Part shown: positions 32,131 through 44,253 of the stretch, one piece after another | How the letters are laid out: each line of letters starts with the position of its first letter | How positions within the stretch are numbered: the stretch's first letter is position 1 | Origin: Phlebotomus papatasi | Taxonomy: Eukaryota; Arthropoda; Insecta; Diptera; Psychodidae | NCBI RefSeq assembly: GCF_024763615.1 | Contig: NC_077223.1 | Coordinates: 24,800,001 to 24,864,000 of the forward strand | Reading direction: 5' to 3' | DNA length: 64,000 bases | Made by a program: the position numbers and the translations under genes | Notes under the pieces: model-generated | The model's input: the letters and a program-made list of their open reading frames with translations, nothing else | Told to the model about the DNA's origin: nothing | The model's database searches: none

Positions 32131-34761
32131 AATCCTCAGGTCTGTCAAAGCCCTTAGCTACTCACGAACAGGCTTACGTTCCTCAGTCGATCTTAACGAG
32201 CGATTCTCTTAATCGCCCGGAGATACCTAATCTCGGCAGCATACTTGCGATCTTATACTTTTGGTTAAATCTCATGACATTCTTCAAACTTTAAATTTAT
32301 TCTGATTTTGAAGTTTTTTAAAATCAGGTCCATTCAGGTGAATTTTTAAGATATTGAAATAGAAATGAAAATTTCATAAAAGATAGTTTTAATGTGGTAC
32401 TTTTATGTACTTAAGACTTTGAAACAAATATTTAATTTATTACATTGAAAAAACTTTTTAAAGAAAAAATGCAGCTTTTAAATGTTGTTTTACTGATCGA
32501 CGTAACCCCTTAAGTGGTTTGATTAATCTCGAAGACTAAAAAAAATATTTGAGCGTAATTATACAACATTTGATCAATAATTTCTGAAATATTTATTTAA
32601 ACATATTAACGATTAAAAAATTAGTCATTTGGATCTGATTTTCAGAAATTCTTAAAAAAAAAACTGTTATCCGTGGAAACGATTAAAAAAAAATTTTCTG
32701 TTGAAAGTAAAGTTTGTACTTTGACGAAGTATTTTGAAGGAAAAAAAATGAAATTTTGAATTTTCAGTATATTTTACGCTACTATGAGTTTTATTTTTTT
32801 GGGATAGTTCGAAAACGCTTTAATGTGATTTTTCTTTTTGTTCTTGAATATGTGTTTTACAGAATATTTTGATGGACATTTCGTCCATATTCTGATACAT
32901 TTACTAGGAATCATTCCCAAAACCGGATTTTAAAGGTTGAAGATTTAAATTATTCTAGAACGGTTATTTCTCTACCGCTCGAGGTAAATTTGACACTGTT
33001 GGACATGGATAGGTTTTGAAATACATCGGTTCTAAATCGTTAATTTTTACCGAAAATTCAATTATATTTTTTCTGAGCTATTTTGAACCATCTTTTGAGT
33101 AGTTTAAAAAAACGCTCTCAATCAGTGCTTAAGTGTTAAACACTTCAGAACCTCTGATTGGATTAAGTTGGAAATTCTAGTATAAGTATTTTATGAAACG
33201 GAACGTTGAATTATGATTGAAGTCTTGTTAATTGAATAATTTGGAGTATATGAGTGTAAAATTTGAAATGAAATATTTATCTAATTGAAGAATCTGAGAA
33301 TGAAATGAAATGATGGATTTAAACAAAAAATCCATTAAATTTAAATTTTTAGACCGGAAGTTTAGCCATTTAGTTTAACATCTCTTATTTGAGGACTCAT
33401 TATGACTTTTGAGTAATTTTGGTAGGAGATAACTGGCATTGCTTCTTAACATGCTTGAAATTATTTCACTTGCTTAAATTTTGGAGTATATCCGAATGTG
33501 GGATACAGACCCAACTGTAACTACCCTAATTTCTTACAAGACAAACTTTTTGGCAAATCTTTCAATTAAGCTTGTACTATATTAAAGGCAAATGATCAAT
33601 CGGCTTTTGATAATCACTGCAATTGCTTGTTGTTCAGAAATTTAAGACACTTAGGAACTGAGCCACTATTCTAGTCTAATGATTGTGCAAGATTTATGCT
33701 TCATTACTCTAAGGCAGACATTATTGTCCATTAGAAGAGAGTATAGGTGAATTTTCTATCATGTGCTTGTGAAAATCACTAGAACACCACGGAAACCACG
33801 TAGAACAGCCGGTGACCTAAAAACTTTCACTCTGGGCTTTTAATACTCTGAAGCTCAACTAATTAAAAAGTTTAGTTAAAAGGTATATTCTCCCCACTAA
33901 TTTCCACAACTTTAACGAGAAACACCACACATTACTAACTTTTGTGCCAAGATATCAATTTAACTCCGTGAAACGATGATGCTTTTGGTCTAAGTGAATA
34001 AATTACAACATTTTTTAAACTAAACTTGTGAGTTTTTGTTCAATTTCCTTTCTTTTTTTTCCTGGGGCACGGAAAAGAAAGAAAAATCCAATATGTCAGT
34101 CCCAGATGGTATCATTCAGAGACAAATTTTCTAATTGGTCCAAGAGGGAATCTTTGGCAATTCGGTTTCCAGTTCCATGGAAATCGAATATCGACAGCAT
34201 CTGGCAAAATGTCTAAGGGGATGAAAGAAGCCACAATGAATGAATAATTTATGTTCAACACGCAAACATTTACACTCTGTCTTACACATTTAATATAACA
34301 TGTTTTTAGGGAATTAAAACTTTTGGCATTAATTTTATACTCTAAATTCTAAATCTCACCCTTGCCACCCCAATAAACTTATAAAATAAGCTCCATTGCT
34401 CATTTTATATCCGTTTGTGTATTCTTTGGGATAATATTAAGGCATATATTTGCTCTCTCACACCACACAAGGGTTCCGTCTATTTGGATTAATATTGATA
34501 GATTTGCAAAATTTATGATGATCAAATATTGAATCGACGAGGGTACATATCTGAAGAGTTAATATTTATATTTTTCACACAGACTCTCACACTAGCGCTA
34601 TTTCAATTTCGTGTTATTAAATATGGTAAGCTAAATTTTAAGTTAACTCAGCAAGTAGCTTTCTTAGACCGATCTTTACACTTTTACACTACCAGGCTTA
34701 ACCTCGTTTCCTTCTATCTAAAAGTAGTAGTACTGTAAAGAATTCCAAGTATTTTCAAAAA
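32131..34761. other. No recognisable gene
   Basis: AT-rich sequence with many T and A runs. A modest hairpin occurs near 33117-33162 (TCAATCAGTGCTTAAGTGTT with an imperfect complement). No coding region is evident. Confidence 0.45.
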
Positions 34762-35472
34762 TAGGGGAGGTTGAGGTAATTTTACGTACACAGAAAAAAA
34801 TATTTTGTAAAAATGAAGGAACTATGAGAATGAAGGTGGCCGAAATAGGGCACCAAAGCTATGTCTATATTTTTATTCATTTTGAAATGTATTTAGAATG
34901 ATTTTAGAGTAAGTATAGACGGTAAACTCTTTACAAGGTTTCAAGCAACACTCTTACAAAAGAAAAGAAAGAATAAAATAATCAATTTGTATAATACGTA
35001 CAATAAATAGTAGTAATAATTAGTATAATAGTAATAAAATGAAGCAACAAAATGGCATAAACTTCATTCAACTGACTGATTGAAAATTGCCACGATTATC
35101 GCGTGTAATAGAATCAATTCGATTTTCGTAGTAATGTTTCAATCGATTATCGCAGCAAAAAGTTCAACTTTCAACTAATTTCGTTTGAATTCATTCTTCT
35201 TCTTTTTATATTTTGTGTAATTTCAGTACAATTGTTGAAGGTAAATTCAACTTAGTTTGCTTTTCAACTACGAAAATTCAACTTGTTTGCTTTTCAACTT
35301 TGCTTACTACGATAATCGTTGCAAATTTACTAGAATTATCAATGCTCTCCCATTACACGCGATAATCGTAGTAATTATTTTTTACTGTGATAGTTATTTT
35401 AAATATGGTTTATATTCATTTTGGGATTAATTTTGAAAATTAGGCTGCATGAACTTGCTTCACTCTCCCCTA
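34762..35472. mobile_element. Possible TAGGGGAG-ended element
   Basis: The left end TAGGGGAGGTTGAGG and the inverted right end TTCACTCTCCCCTA share only the outer block, so the pairing is weak. Inside, 34810-34985 matches part of the MITE at 22292-22720, and 35084-35381 is a separate fold-back. Confidence 0.4.
35084..35381. mobile_element. Fold-back MITE CACGATTATCGCGTGTAAT
   Basis: AAAATTGCCACGATTATCGC then GTGTAATA is matched inverted by CATTACACGCGATAATCGTA then GTAATT. The interior has repeated TTCAACTT and GCTTTTCAAC motifs. About 298 bp. Confidence 0.78.
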
Positions 35473-35543
35473 CAGAGAGGAAATTAAAGAAACGTCAAGC
35501 AGGTTGACGAGCACTTGAACAAACATACGAAACTTTACAGAGT

Positions 35544-36608
35544 TATCACACTAGAAAATTTCATATTAAAATTAAAGTGAAAAGTTGCTCATTAAAACTT
35601 ATAGAACCACTCGAAATCGCTGATTTAGTCAGGACACATTGCTAGAATTGCTCAATCTCACGATGGCACACAGGTTGTCAGATGTGTGTTTTTGTTTTTG
35701 AAGCATTTCAGTCGTTTGAGCGAAAATGTGAGATTTTAGTGAAGAAGAGGAAGTTTTCCACCTGTACACTACTTTTATGTCGCGCAAAAGGACCCGCTAA
35801 GTAAGAAGAAGGTTGCGGGCGAGAGATTGGCTCCTAACGCGACCTTCCTTAATAATTTTCTCTGGATGATTTCGGAGGAATTTAAAGACCTTCTTCAAAT
35901 CGTAGGGCTTTATTTTTAAAAGAAAACTACGAAAATGAGGTAGCCAATATCATCCAAATCCCGACAGAGGTGTAAGTTCCGGCGATTGGTGACTCAATTT
36001 GTCGCTAACGGTCTGAAAACCATCAGATCGGCTGCCTTTATTTTTGTATTCCTGGCAGTTGTAGTCCCAAATGACGGTTTCCTGATGCACAGTCTCAATT
36101 AATTCGGCCACCATCTCATTTGAACACGAAATCCTAGAAGTTTATGAAGGAATATAAAATGTAGATCGAACACATTTTTATTTAGCTTTTTTTCTTACTT
36201 ATCCTGTGCACTGATCTTTTTTCAAGGTCCTTTGTCCTTTCTCCATCTCGTGTGCGATAAATAGTAGGTATTAGCACTATTTTTTATCACAATTTAATCA
36301 CGAATAAATTGGTGAGAAAATTGTGGCGCAGAAACTACCCGAATGACTGCAATAAAGTAGTACCTGATGAAAATTTAATGTGCACATTTTGCTCATAAAT
36401 TTGCCCACTTCTCATTAATTTGCTCATCAATCGTATTTATGCTATTTTAATCTTTTTAAACCAATTTTTCTGACTCTAGTCCACTTTTTTATCACTAAAT
36501 GAATCGATTTCTAAAAGCTCTTAACGATCATTGCATATTAGGACACATATCAGCAACAATTAATGTGAATCACATTAAAATTTTAATGTGAAATTCTCTA
36601 GTGTGATA
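35544..36608. mobile_element. 1.06-kb TIR element carrying a MADF-like relic
   Basis: The left end TATCACACTAGAAAATTTCA then TATTAAAATT pairs with the inverted right end ATTAAAATTTTAATGTGAAA then TTCTCTAGTGTGATA. TA lies at both edges. On the minus strand it holds the decayed MADF-like frame at 35797-36114. No transposase domain is intact. Confidence 0.8.
35797..36114 (-). pseudogene. Decayed MADF-like DNA-binding protein
   Basis: The minus-strand reading starts MVAELIETVHQETVIWDYNC and continues QEYKNKGSRSDGFQTVSDKL. This fits the MADF pattern: a LIxxVxxxPxLWD helix, then YKxK, then a helix ending in a Leu-rich segment. A TGA at 35950-35952 interrupts the frame. Reading through it stays open to a TAG at 35797-35799 and contains LLKIKPYDLKKVFKFL. 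MADF proteins are Myb/SANT-related DNA binders, and some DNA transposons (PIF/Harbinger type) encode a similar accessory protein. That may explain its presence between inverted repeats. The assignment rests on about 40 residues. Confidence 0.45.
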
Positions 36609-39137
36609 CCACGGATAAAGTGCGTTTTCTCCACTTCTCATTTTTTTTAAAAAAATTTCTTTGAATGAAACGAATAAAAGCTTATTTACCTCGGAAATAA
36701 AGTCCTTTAAAGTTTTTAAAAGATTGTTGAAAATATATTTTTCTATTTATTGCGGTATGGAGTCATTCCATTTTTTGAAAAATCCCGTAAAAAATGTTCC
36801 GATTTCAGAATTTTCATTGGGTTGTCTTTGTTTACTTGTGAATATTATTTTTTTTTAGATTATTTTTCAGATAAGAGGAACGAGCTGCACATTTTAACCA
36901 ATAAGGGACTGCTTTCACGAGGCGATCCAGTGAGCAACTTATTAATCCGCCATTTTCAATTATTTTTTGAAAAATTCATTTAAACATTTAGAAAACATAA
37001 TTTTCAAGGTAACAAAAATCCCTATTGTCCTACATTGCGTTTCTCTACCTAAATAGAATTCTTGCAACAAAAAGCACGAGCTTTTGCTGATTTAATCATC
37101 GGTTATGTTAACTTCTCCTCAATTTACTAATTTAGTCACTAATCTAACAGACATCCTCTTATTTTATACACGAATCATTGATTTGATTTGTCAATGGTAC
37201 CAATTTCTGAAGCATTGGAGGATCAATTAGGAAGATTTTAGTATCAGTGTATAATTCAAGAGTGCAAATATCGAGAATATCTTTAAAGTTGCAAACGCGA
37301 TTGCTGTTCATTTCCCCTTGAATGAAATCAATTTGTGGTAAAGCGATATTGTTCTGCAAAAAGTAAAAGAGCCTTTTTGTTATCACCACCACGACAGTGT
37401 GTGCTTTTAAGTTCAAAAACCTCATTGAAAAAGAATACTATAAGGGTACTTTGACGCAAATCAAATGCAAAATAGATGTAAGGGTCATATGAAAGCAATA
37501 TTCCTTTGTAGATACTGCCAATAACTTTCAGAAATGGTGGTGTTAGAAAAAAAATCTTTTATCTTTTGGCAGGTGTGGATTGTGTGAAAAAGAGTAATAT
37601 CGAGAAGTATTCATGCGGTAATGCTATAAAAGTTTAGATGACTCGCAATTCACTTTGATTTATTGCATTTCTTTTGCGTTTATGTTATGTGTTTCATCGG
37701 ATCTACACACTTGTTTTTTTTTCGAAAACCTTAGACAGGAATGGAAAGAGTATGTTGCGAATGAGTTGAAACCACGCATGTTGAAAGAATGATCAATGAA
37801 AGATATGTTGGAGTTTTCCGCTTTTTTTGTGATTTATAGCAATGATTTTTTCCACTGTCGAGTGCTCAATAAATAAAACATTTTTCGTTGGAAATACAAA
37901 ATGTATTGATGAAAGATCTTCCAATTCTTCAGTGGACAGTTCTATTGGATTTGAGCAATGTTTGAAGAAGGGTTTATGATTTATGTAGAATAAGAGAGGA
38001 GACTCTAAAGGGAAGTTTATAGCGTATCTCTCTCATTTGTTGGACGCCAAACATACAAGATGGGAGAGAATTTTGGGCGACATTCAACCTCTACTTTGTG
38101 AATATTATCTTACATAAATAAACATAGGAATTCCCTAGCTGAGAAGCTCAGCACACGGGAAGCTATTGTGGAGAGAGCTTTCACTATATATTCCAACATT
38201 ATCCTCTTCTTGTGGCTCAACTATTTCAAGTTTTGCTGCTCCCCGCACGTTAATTTATGTACCTTCTCGTTTGTAGCGATTACACTGTTCTAGAGACTTT
38301 GAATTTTCCATCATCTTCTCTCGGGTATTCTTCATTTTCCCCAGCAGCATTGGCATAACTGTATGGAGCTACTCCACTGTTCTCGATAACGCAAATACAG
38401 AGCTTGCAATGTAACATTGGGGGATTTACCTGGGAGTTGTGGTGCGGCTTATTGAGGAAGAATATTCACATCGCATCTAACAATAGGGAAAGTGAGAAAG
38501 ACAAAGCGACCCACTCTACGATAAAAGCCTAATCTTTAAGCATGTAATACCCTCAGCAACTTGATGAATATTTATCGTGGAGGAAAGTGTGAATCACAAG
38601 ATGATAAACGACTTGTGATAATTTTATTGTAATCACAAACAACACGAAATTCCCTCAACAACTTTACCCTCCATATTTAAAAATTACTCCGCAACACATT
38701 TTTGTCTCATAAAGTCAAACACTCAATAAGAACTAAATTGACGCGTAAATTAGCAAAAAAGAAAAACATTATTAACATCTAATGATCTAATATAAAATCA
38801 AATTTGATGTATTATACGGATTATAAGTAACGCTTTTTGTGCGTTTATGGGTATAGAGGACAAATGGTGAGAGATAGCCACTTGGAATTTAAGATGGATA
38901 CCCCAGTTAGTCTATGGCGACGTTGGATACATCAATGTGTAGTACGTTAATAAAATTAAGGACATTTAAACATGAATAATATTGAAAAATGGTACTCTAA
39001 AATTGTGCATTTCTCACGGTTTATACCTTGGTTTATACTCATTAGAATATAATCTTTAAAGATTATCAGTTTAGTTTTATATTTTTAACATTGGTCTTCA
39101 TGTCGTTAAGCCTTTAAAATTGGCTGCAGCAGAATGG
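36609..39137. other. No recognisable gene
   Basis: Largely unique-looking AT-rich sequence. Open frames up to 88 codons (37159-37425 minus; 36661-36983 plus, overlapping) have no features I recognise. Confidence 0.45.
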
Positions 39138-40043
39138 TAGGGGAGACTGGGGCAAAAAGTCACAAAAAGGATATTTTATTTTTTTACAAGCTACCCGAGC
39201 GCCACAGAAATTTCTAATTAGCGCAGTTTTATAGAAAATTTACCGCTCTACAACTTTGTGAAAGTCATTTTCCTCCATTTTGTAAGGAAATACATTTATT
39301 GAGCTATTTTCTAAAAGGTAATTTTGTGACCATTCTCAAAAATGCTGAGGCAAATAGTACCAGGCATGGGATATTATCACAATTTGATTTGCTTTAACGG
39401 GCTCCCGTAAATTAAAAAAAAAATACCTAGATAACCTATTTTCAAAGAAAATTTATTCATTTACACCTTTGTAAAACAGCGTTTTCCCTATCTGAACGAG
39501 AAATGCTATTTTTAAGCTAATTTTAGAAAAACCACACAAAAGACTACAAATCGTTTGACCAATGCAAACAAAAAGCGGCGAGACATGATAATAACGTTTA
39601 TTTTCGCCGTGAGACATCAGAAATTGCTTCGGTTTTTATTACTTTTTACCTTATACGTTTTGTTACTTTTTGCCCCAATTGGTCATTCTTTAATAAAAAG
39701 AATTTCTGGAGATAAGAATCTTTGTAAAATTCTAAAATAGATAGCGGCTTCGTATTCAAAGAATCTAAATCATTTAGGAAATATTCACTAGTGCATCAAT
39801 TTTGAAAATAAAATAGGTAAAAAATGATATCTGCTCTAAGGAAATTATTTCAAAAACAGGGCTAAAAATTTCAATATTTTTTATTTTCTGAATTGCTTGT
39901 TCGAATTCTAAAAAACTGATGACATTGAAGAAGGGCAACGGAGGCTATCTGTGGAAAAAATTTTAAGTTGCTATCTTTTTTATCTTTGATGATATTGAAT
40001 TTTGAAATTTTCGATTTGTGACTTTTTGCCTCAGTCTCCCCTA
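39138..40043 (+). mobile_element. 0.9-kb TIR element, copy 1 (TAGGGGAGACTGGGGCAAAA)
   Basis: The left end TAGGGGAGACTGGGGCAAAA then AGTCACAAA is matched by inverted TTTGTGACTTTTTGCCTCAG then TCTCCCCTA. 906 bp, TA at both edges. It is homologous throughout to 51511-52417 in the same orientation. A short frame beginning MTNANKKR is shared by both copies but diverges after about 33 codons. No transposase. Confidence 0.92.
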
Positions 40044-40054
40044 AGTATTTTGGT

Positions 40055-40200
40055 AAAATGGTAAGTGAAAAAATCAAAAATGGTAAGTAATAAAAGCAAA
40101 TTAGGTAAGTAAAACATCAATAATGGTAAGTAACAAAAATCTAAAATGGTAAGTAAAAAAAACAAAATTGGTAAGTAAAAATATCAAAAATGTTAAAATG
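40055..40200 (+). repeat. 22-bp tandem repeat carrying GGTAAGT
   Basis: Six units of about 22 bp, each with GGTAAGT, starting at 40060, 40082, 40104, 40125, 40148 and 40170, separated by A-rich spacers. A decayed seventh unit (ATGTTA) follows. It lies directly after the 0.9-kb element. Confidence 0.9.
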
Positions 40201-42283
40201 TTTCACTATTAGAACAATGGAAAATTTTCTTTTCTCTGGAGAATTTTTTGTTGACGGAGAACAAAAAAATCCTTATGCTAATACCCTGACAATACTGGAA
40301 GATATATGTACGTACATATATGTACTTTTTTACCTATTCCTTAGTTAAAATAATGTAGAACGAATAATATTACTCGGTATTGATAATAATGTGCATTCTT
40401 TAACATAATCAACGTCCCTTGTTTCAGTTTACTCTTAGTATTTTGCAAACAAGAAAATATTCTAGAGAACATTGTAAAATATAATATTAGAAGAAGAAGA
40501 AATCCTTCAAATCTATAACATATTGTTGCTGGTAAAGAACCAAGTTGAAGTAATAAAAATCACTGGGAAATTTTTCACAATTTTACATAAAGATTCAGTA
40601 TATACCCTGACTTCACTTTCAAACCATAAAACTTCAAACATTTTTCCTTGTAAGATTGATTTTTTTCATATTTCTCTCTGGTAAATATTGAATAAATTGA
40701 AAGAGATTGATTTTCTAGGAGAAATCTATATAATTGACGAAGAGATATGCTTTTAACGTAACAATTCATGTGTAGGGTCAATTAATTTCCATTTACAATT
40801 ATTAAAGCAATATATATGGTGTTGGAAAGGAAATTACAATAGATCCGCCTTCTGCAATAGAAATTCGGTGACTTGAGATGAATCTGTGTGTCTATTGGAT
40901 ATTCAGACAATTGTGTTGGATTGGCATCCTTTTGATCATAAATTCTGTTTATCAATCGACAATCGAAGAGCACATAACCGGAACGACCACGTCAATGATT
41001 TGGAACAGAAGGGAACACAATAGGTTGCCAATATACTGGAATATTAATGTTCTATGTGCATAAATTCACTAATCAAACTAATTTTATACACATTGAGACG
41101 TGCTCCTCGTTAGATTTTGCTTATCCTTGCATCCACCTTATGATTTTCATTTTCCACCCATTTCACACAATATCAATTACATATATATTCCACCAACCCA
41201 CCCTACCGAATTTATTTTAATTCAAATTATTCCATAGCTCCAAGGAATACCACAGCAGAAGACCTAAAAATGGTACAATCCAAATAAACAGGATACTCAT
41301 TATTTATTTTGAAATATCCCCAAAAGGCAGTAGTACGATCATCAACCAAATTCACAATTTTCTTGAGAAGAAGAAAATTGCTGAAATATTTCCCATACGC
41401 AATTGGTGATAAATTTAATGAAGCTGAAAGCCACAAAATCTTGGAAGAAAAATTGCACACAAGTTTTTTTTTTATGGGTGATGGATAGATATAAAAAAAA
41501 ATGCTGAAGATGCTATTAAATTTTCTTATATCCGAAACGCGACGATTTCACTTCTGTAGGATATTTTTCACCCTTCTGCCCTAATAAAATCTCAATGTCA
41601 GATAATACTTATAAGTTATACTTCAAGAGCGGAATAATGGCAAAAACTACAAGAAAGACAAGAAATATAGAATAAAAAGTAGCAGAGTAGATAAGTCTTC
41701 GTTAAATGCTCGTATTTTAAAATATCGTGTCGTCCGTCGGTCGGTGAAATTTGATAATTTTCCTTAATATTCCTTAATATCCTTAATGAAGATTCATAAA
41801 AAAAGTCCCTTCATATTTCATTTTCATTCTTTGTACAGAGAATCTAGAGGTCAATCGAATTTAATGAAAACATTTCTTTATTTTTTTTAACCAGCTCATT
41901 TCAACCGATTTGGTTACATTTGGATATTTTTGGAAAATATATTGAAATTTTGAATCTGGCTGCATCGGTCTTTATTGGTAATGAATCGATTAAATACCGA
42001 TAAAATTGAATTCTTTTTATGGGAATGGTTTTTTACTTGATCTTAATTTGTTCCTCAGCTACAAGTCAAACAGTAAGAGATATTGACTTCCTGTCTTCGA
42101 TGACCCCCCCCATAATAATTTGACATTATCTCGGACGGTCTTTTGTCTTTTTCCCCAAAGCCCTCTCCATGACCTCTGAAATCATGTTCTTTTTTTGGTT
42201 AATTTCGAAAATAGCACTACAGATTTCTTTTATTTTCGTATATGTTTTACAGGTAGCCTATAGGTGAACACTTCGTTCGTGCA
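40201..42283. other. No recognisable gene
   Basis: AT-rich sequence with a perfect 20-bp palindrome ATATATGTACGTACATATAT at 40302-40321 and a CGTCCGTCGGTCGGTG patch near 41735. Short frames at 40575-41460 overlap on both strands and are not convincing. Confidence 0.45.
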
Positions 42284-42717
42284 TAGGGTAGAATGTGGAA
42301 AGCGAGACAGTTTGGAAAGTGGAACCAAGCCGTGTGGAATGTGAGACACCTTCCTAAAAACTTGATAATAAATCAATTAAATATTTCAATTTTCGATAAA
42401 AAAATTATTAAACATAATTTTGTGATTATTTGAGAAGTTAAAAATGCAAAAGTCGTTATTAAACAATCAAAAGGTAACTTGGAAGAAGAATTTAAAAAAT
42501 GTATTCCATGCGTGATATTCATAACCTTCACGCGGTACTTGTTATTTTCTCTGTTTCTTATGGAAGTTGCTAGGAAAATATCAAAGTGTTTTTTTTTGGC
42601 ATAATTTGTGAAATTATTATTAAGTCCGCAGTGAAAATCGAAGGACATACATCCATTTAGAAGGTGAATAATAAATATTTGTGAAATATTAAAGTTAAAA
42701 AGGAGAGAAAAGTGATT

Positions 42718-43052
42718 TACAGTCGAGTTCCTCAAATTTGAACTCCTCAAATTTGAACGACAGTTGAGTTCAAAATGTAAAGTTTGAGGTTATGTGAAGA
42801 AAGTTTCGCGTTGAGTGCCATTTTTCTCTGGGATTTCCTTAATATTATCGTTTTATATTCACTTCCGCAACAAATTCCATTTATTTCACAATAAATTACA
42901 TTGATTATATTCTCTAAAGTTGTTTATCTTAATTTACGGAAAGTGCATTTCACATGAATTCCGTTACGTTTTTGAAAATATCGTTCAAATTTGAGGAGTG
43001 AGAAATGTCATCTACACTCCCCAAATGTTCAAATTTGAGGAACTCTACTGTA
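42718..43052. mobile_element. Nested MITE TACAGTCGAGTTCCTCAAAT
   Basis: The left end TACAGTCGAGTTCCTCAAAT then TTGAAC is matched by inverted GTTCAAATTTGAGGAACTCT then ACTGTA. A second TCAAATTTGAGGAG unit is seen near each end. 335 bp, TA at both edges. The 125-codon minus-strand frame at 42373-42750 crosses its boundary and is therefore spurious. Confidence 0.9.
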
Positions 43053-43138
43053 TTTCGTGTTGCATTCAAAACAAGTTTTATGAAATCTTGAACAAGTTGA
43101 TTTTGTGAATGAATTCGGTGGGTTTGTGCCGTGAAATC

Positions 43139-43390
43139 ATGTCAACAAGGAAGACAAAGATCCTTAAGCACTCGGAGAAATAATTACAACAGCAGTTAGT
43201 AGCTGTAGAAAATCTCCTGGAGAAAGGCTGCCAAGATTTTCAGATTCCGAGGACCATTTTTTCTGACAGAGTGGGTAGTAAATATCGCAAAAACTCCTGG
43301 AGAAAGACAAAGAGAAGCCTCTACAGCTCTACAGAGCTCCCAAAGCAAGTGGAAAAAGATCTGCGCGGATTGGGTATTGAAATCTGCTAA
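43139..43390 (+). pseudogene. Pogo/Tigger-like transposase N-terminal relic
   Basis: The reading from ATG at 43139 gives MSTRKTKILKHSEK, a stop, then LQQQLVAVENLLEKGCQDFQ and IPRTIFSDRVGSKY. This has the layout of the pipsqueak helix-turn-helix in pogo-type transposases (basic start, helix, xVPxSTLxxRVxxKY). ELPKQVEKDLRGLGIEIC follows, where the family has an acidic helix. The frame then ends. No DDE core is visible. The case is helped by its position inside a TIR element of TAGGG type, but similarity is weak. Confidence 0.5.
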
Positions 43391-43559
43391 AAAGTTGCAT
43401 CCGCTTTAAATCTAACTGCTGGATTTAACTAACTTCTAAATAACTTCTTGGTAACTAGGATTTTTCATGTTTTACCGGAACATAAAGCTGGGATTAGAAT
43501 AAGTATCCAATGTGAAAGTATACACGCAGAAAACCATCAACAATTGGTTTTCTGCATAC

Positions 43560-43963
43560 GGGAAGAGCACCACGGATCGGAATGTTTACAGACACGCTCC
43601 ATATTTAGTTGAAAATATAAGCCTCAAAATACTTTTTGGTATTTTTGTTTTTGTTAATTAGTCTATTAATTATTCATTTAACTATAACTGTGCATTTCAT
43701 TTTTAAATATTTACAATCAAGTAACAAAAAATAGGTGTTATTGAAAACTTGCACTCTGTACCTCGGATCGTCACGAATTGAATCAGGTGTCTCACAAAAA
43801 ATTGGTTTTAATAAATTAAATCTGAGTTAATGCAATGAATTCTTGTAAGAGTTAAATGGTAAAAAGTGGCTAATAATTTTTAAAAATTCATTTTATTTGG
43901 AGCAACGATTACGGTATTAACTTGACGATCCGAGGAACACTGCCGATCGCTGGTGCTCTTCCC
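43560..43963. mobile_element. Nested MITE GGGAAGAGCACCACGGATCG
   Basis: The left end GGGAAGAGCACCACGGATCG and the inverted right end CCGATCGCTGGTGCTCTTCC pair with few differences. An inner CTCGGATCGTCACGAATTGA pairs loosely with GACGATCCGAGG. Just upstream, 43527-43555 is a small hairpin (GCAGAAAACCA and its complement). Confidence 0.82.
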
Positions 43964-44253
43964 TTATTTCGAATAATATTTTGGCACTAATATCACTAGG
44001 TCCACTATGTCCATCTTTCCAAAAGTTTTTATCTCATTTTCCAAAATTTTTTTAAAATGTGCTGTTTTCTAATTTGATTGAAATTTCTAAATTGGTTGAA
44101 ATTTCTAATAAAACCTGTTAAGATTCTGTTAGAGTATTTCACAAGGAATTGCATGATACAAAATAAAGGCAAATAATAAATATTTATTTGGCTTAAAAAT
44201 GCATTTGAAATTGAACTTTTTCTTAAGTGTCCACCTTTCTACAATTCACCCTA

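Larger units (their letters stand above)
42284..44253 (+). mobile_element. Tigger-like relic with TAGGGTAGAATGTGGAAAGC end
   Basis: The left end TAGGGTAGAATGTGGAAAGC pairs imperfectly with the inverted right end TGTCCACCTTTCTACAATTC then ACCCTA. TA lies at both edges. Inside are a decayed helix-turn-helix coding segment (43139-43390) and two nested MITEs (42718-43052 and 43560-43963). Confidence 0.65.

Noticed and set aside
35780..36000. Plus-strand reading resembling the start of a PIF/Harbinger transposase
   Set aside because: The match (EEFKDLLQIVGLYF then KMR) needs several stops and is weaker than the minus-strand MADF-like reading over the same bases.
40055..40200. Possible CRISPR-like array
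   Set aside because: Repeats of 22 bp are contiguous and degenerate, without unique spacers, and the genome is eukaryotic.
42373..42750. 125-codon minus-strand open frame
   Set aside because: Crosses the edge of a MITE (42718) and has no recognisable domain, so it is a chance frame.
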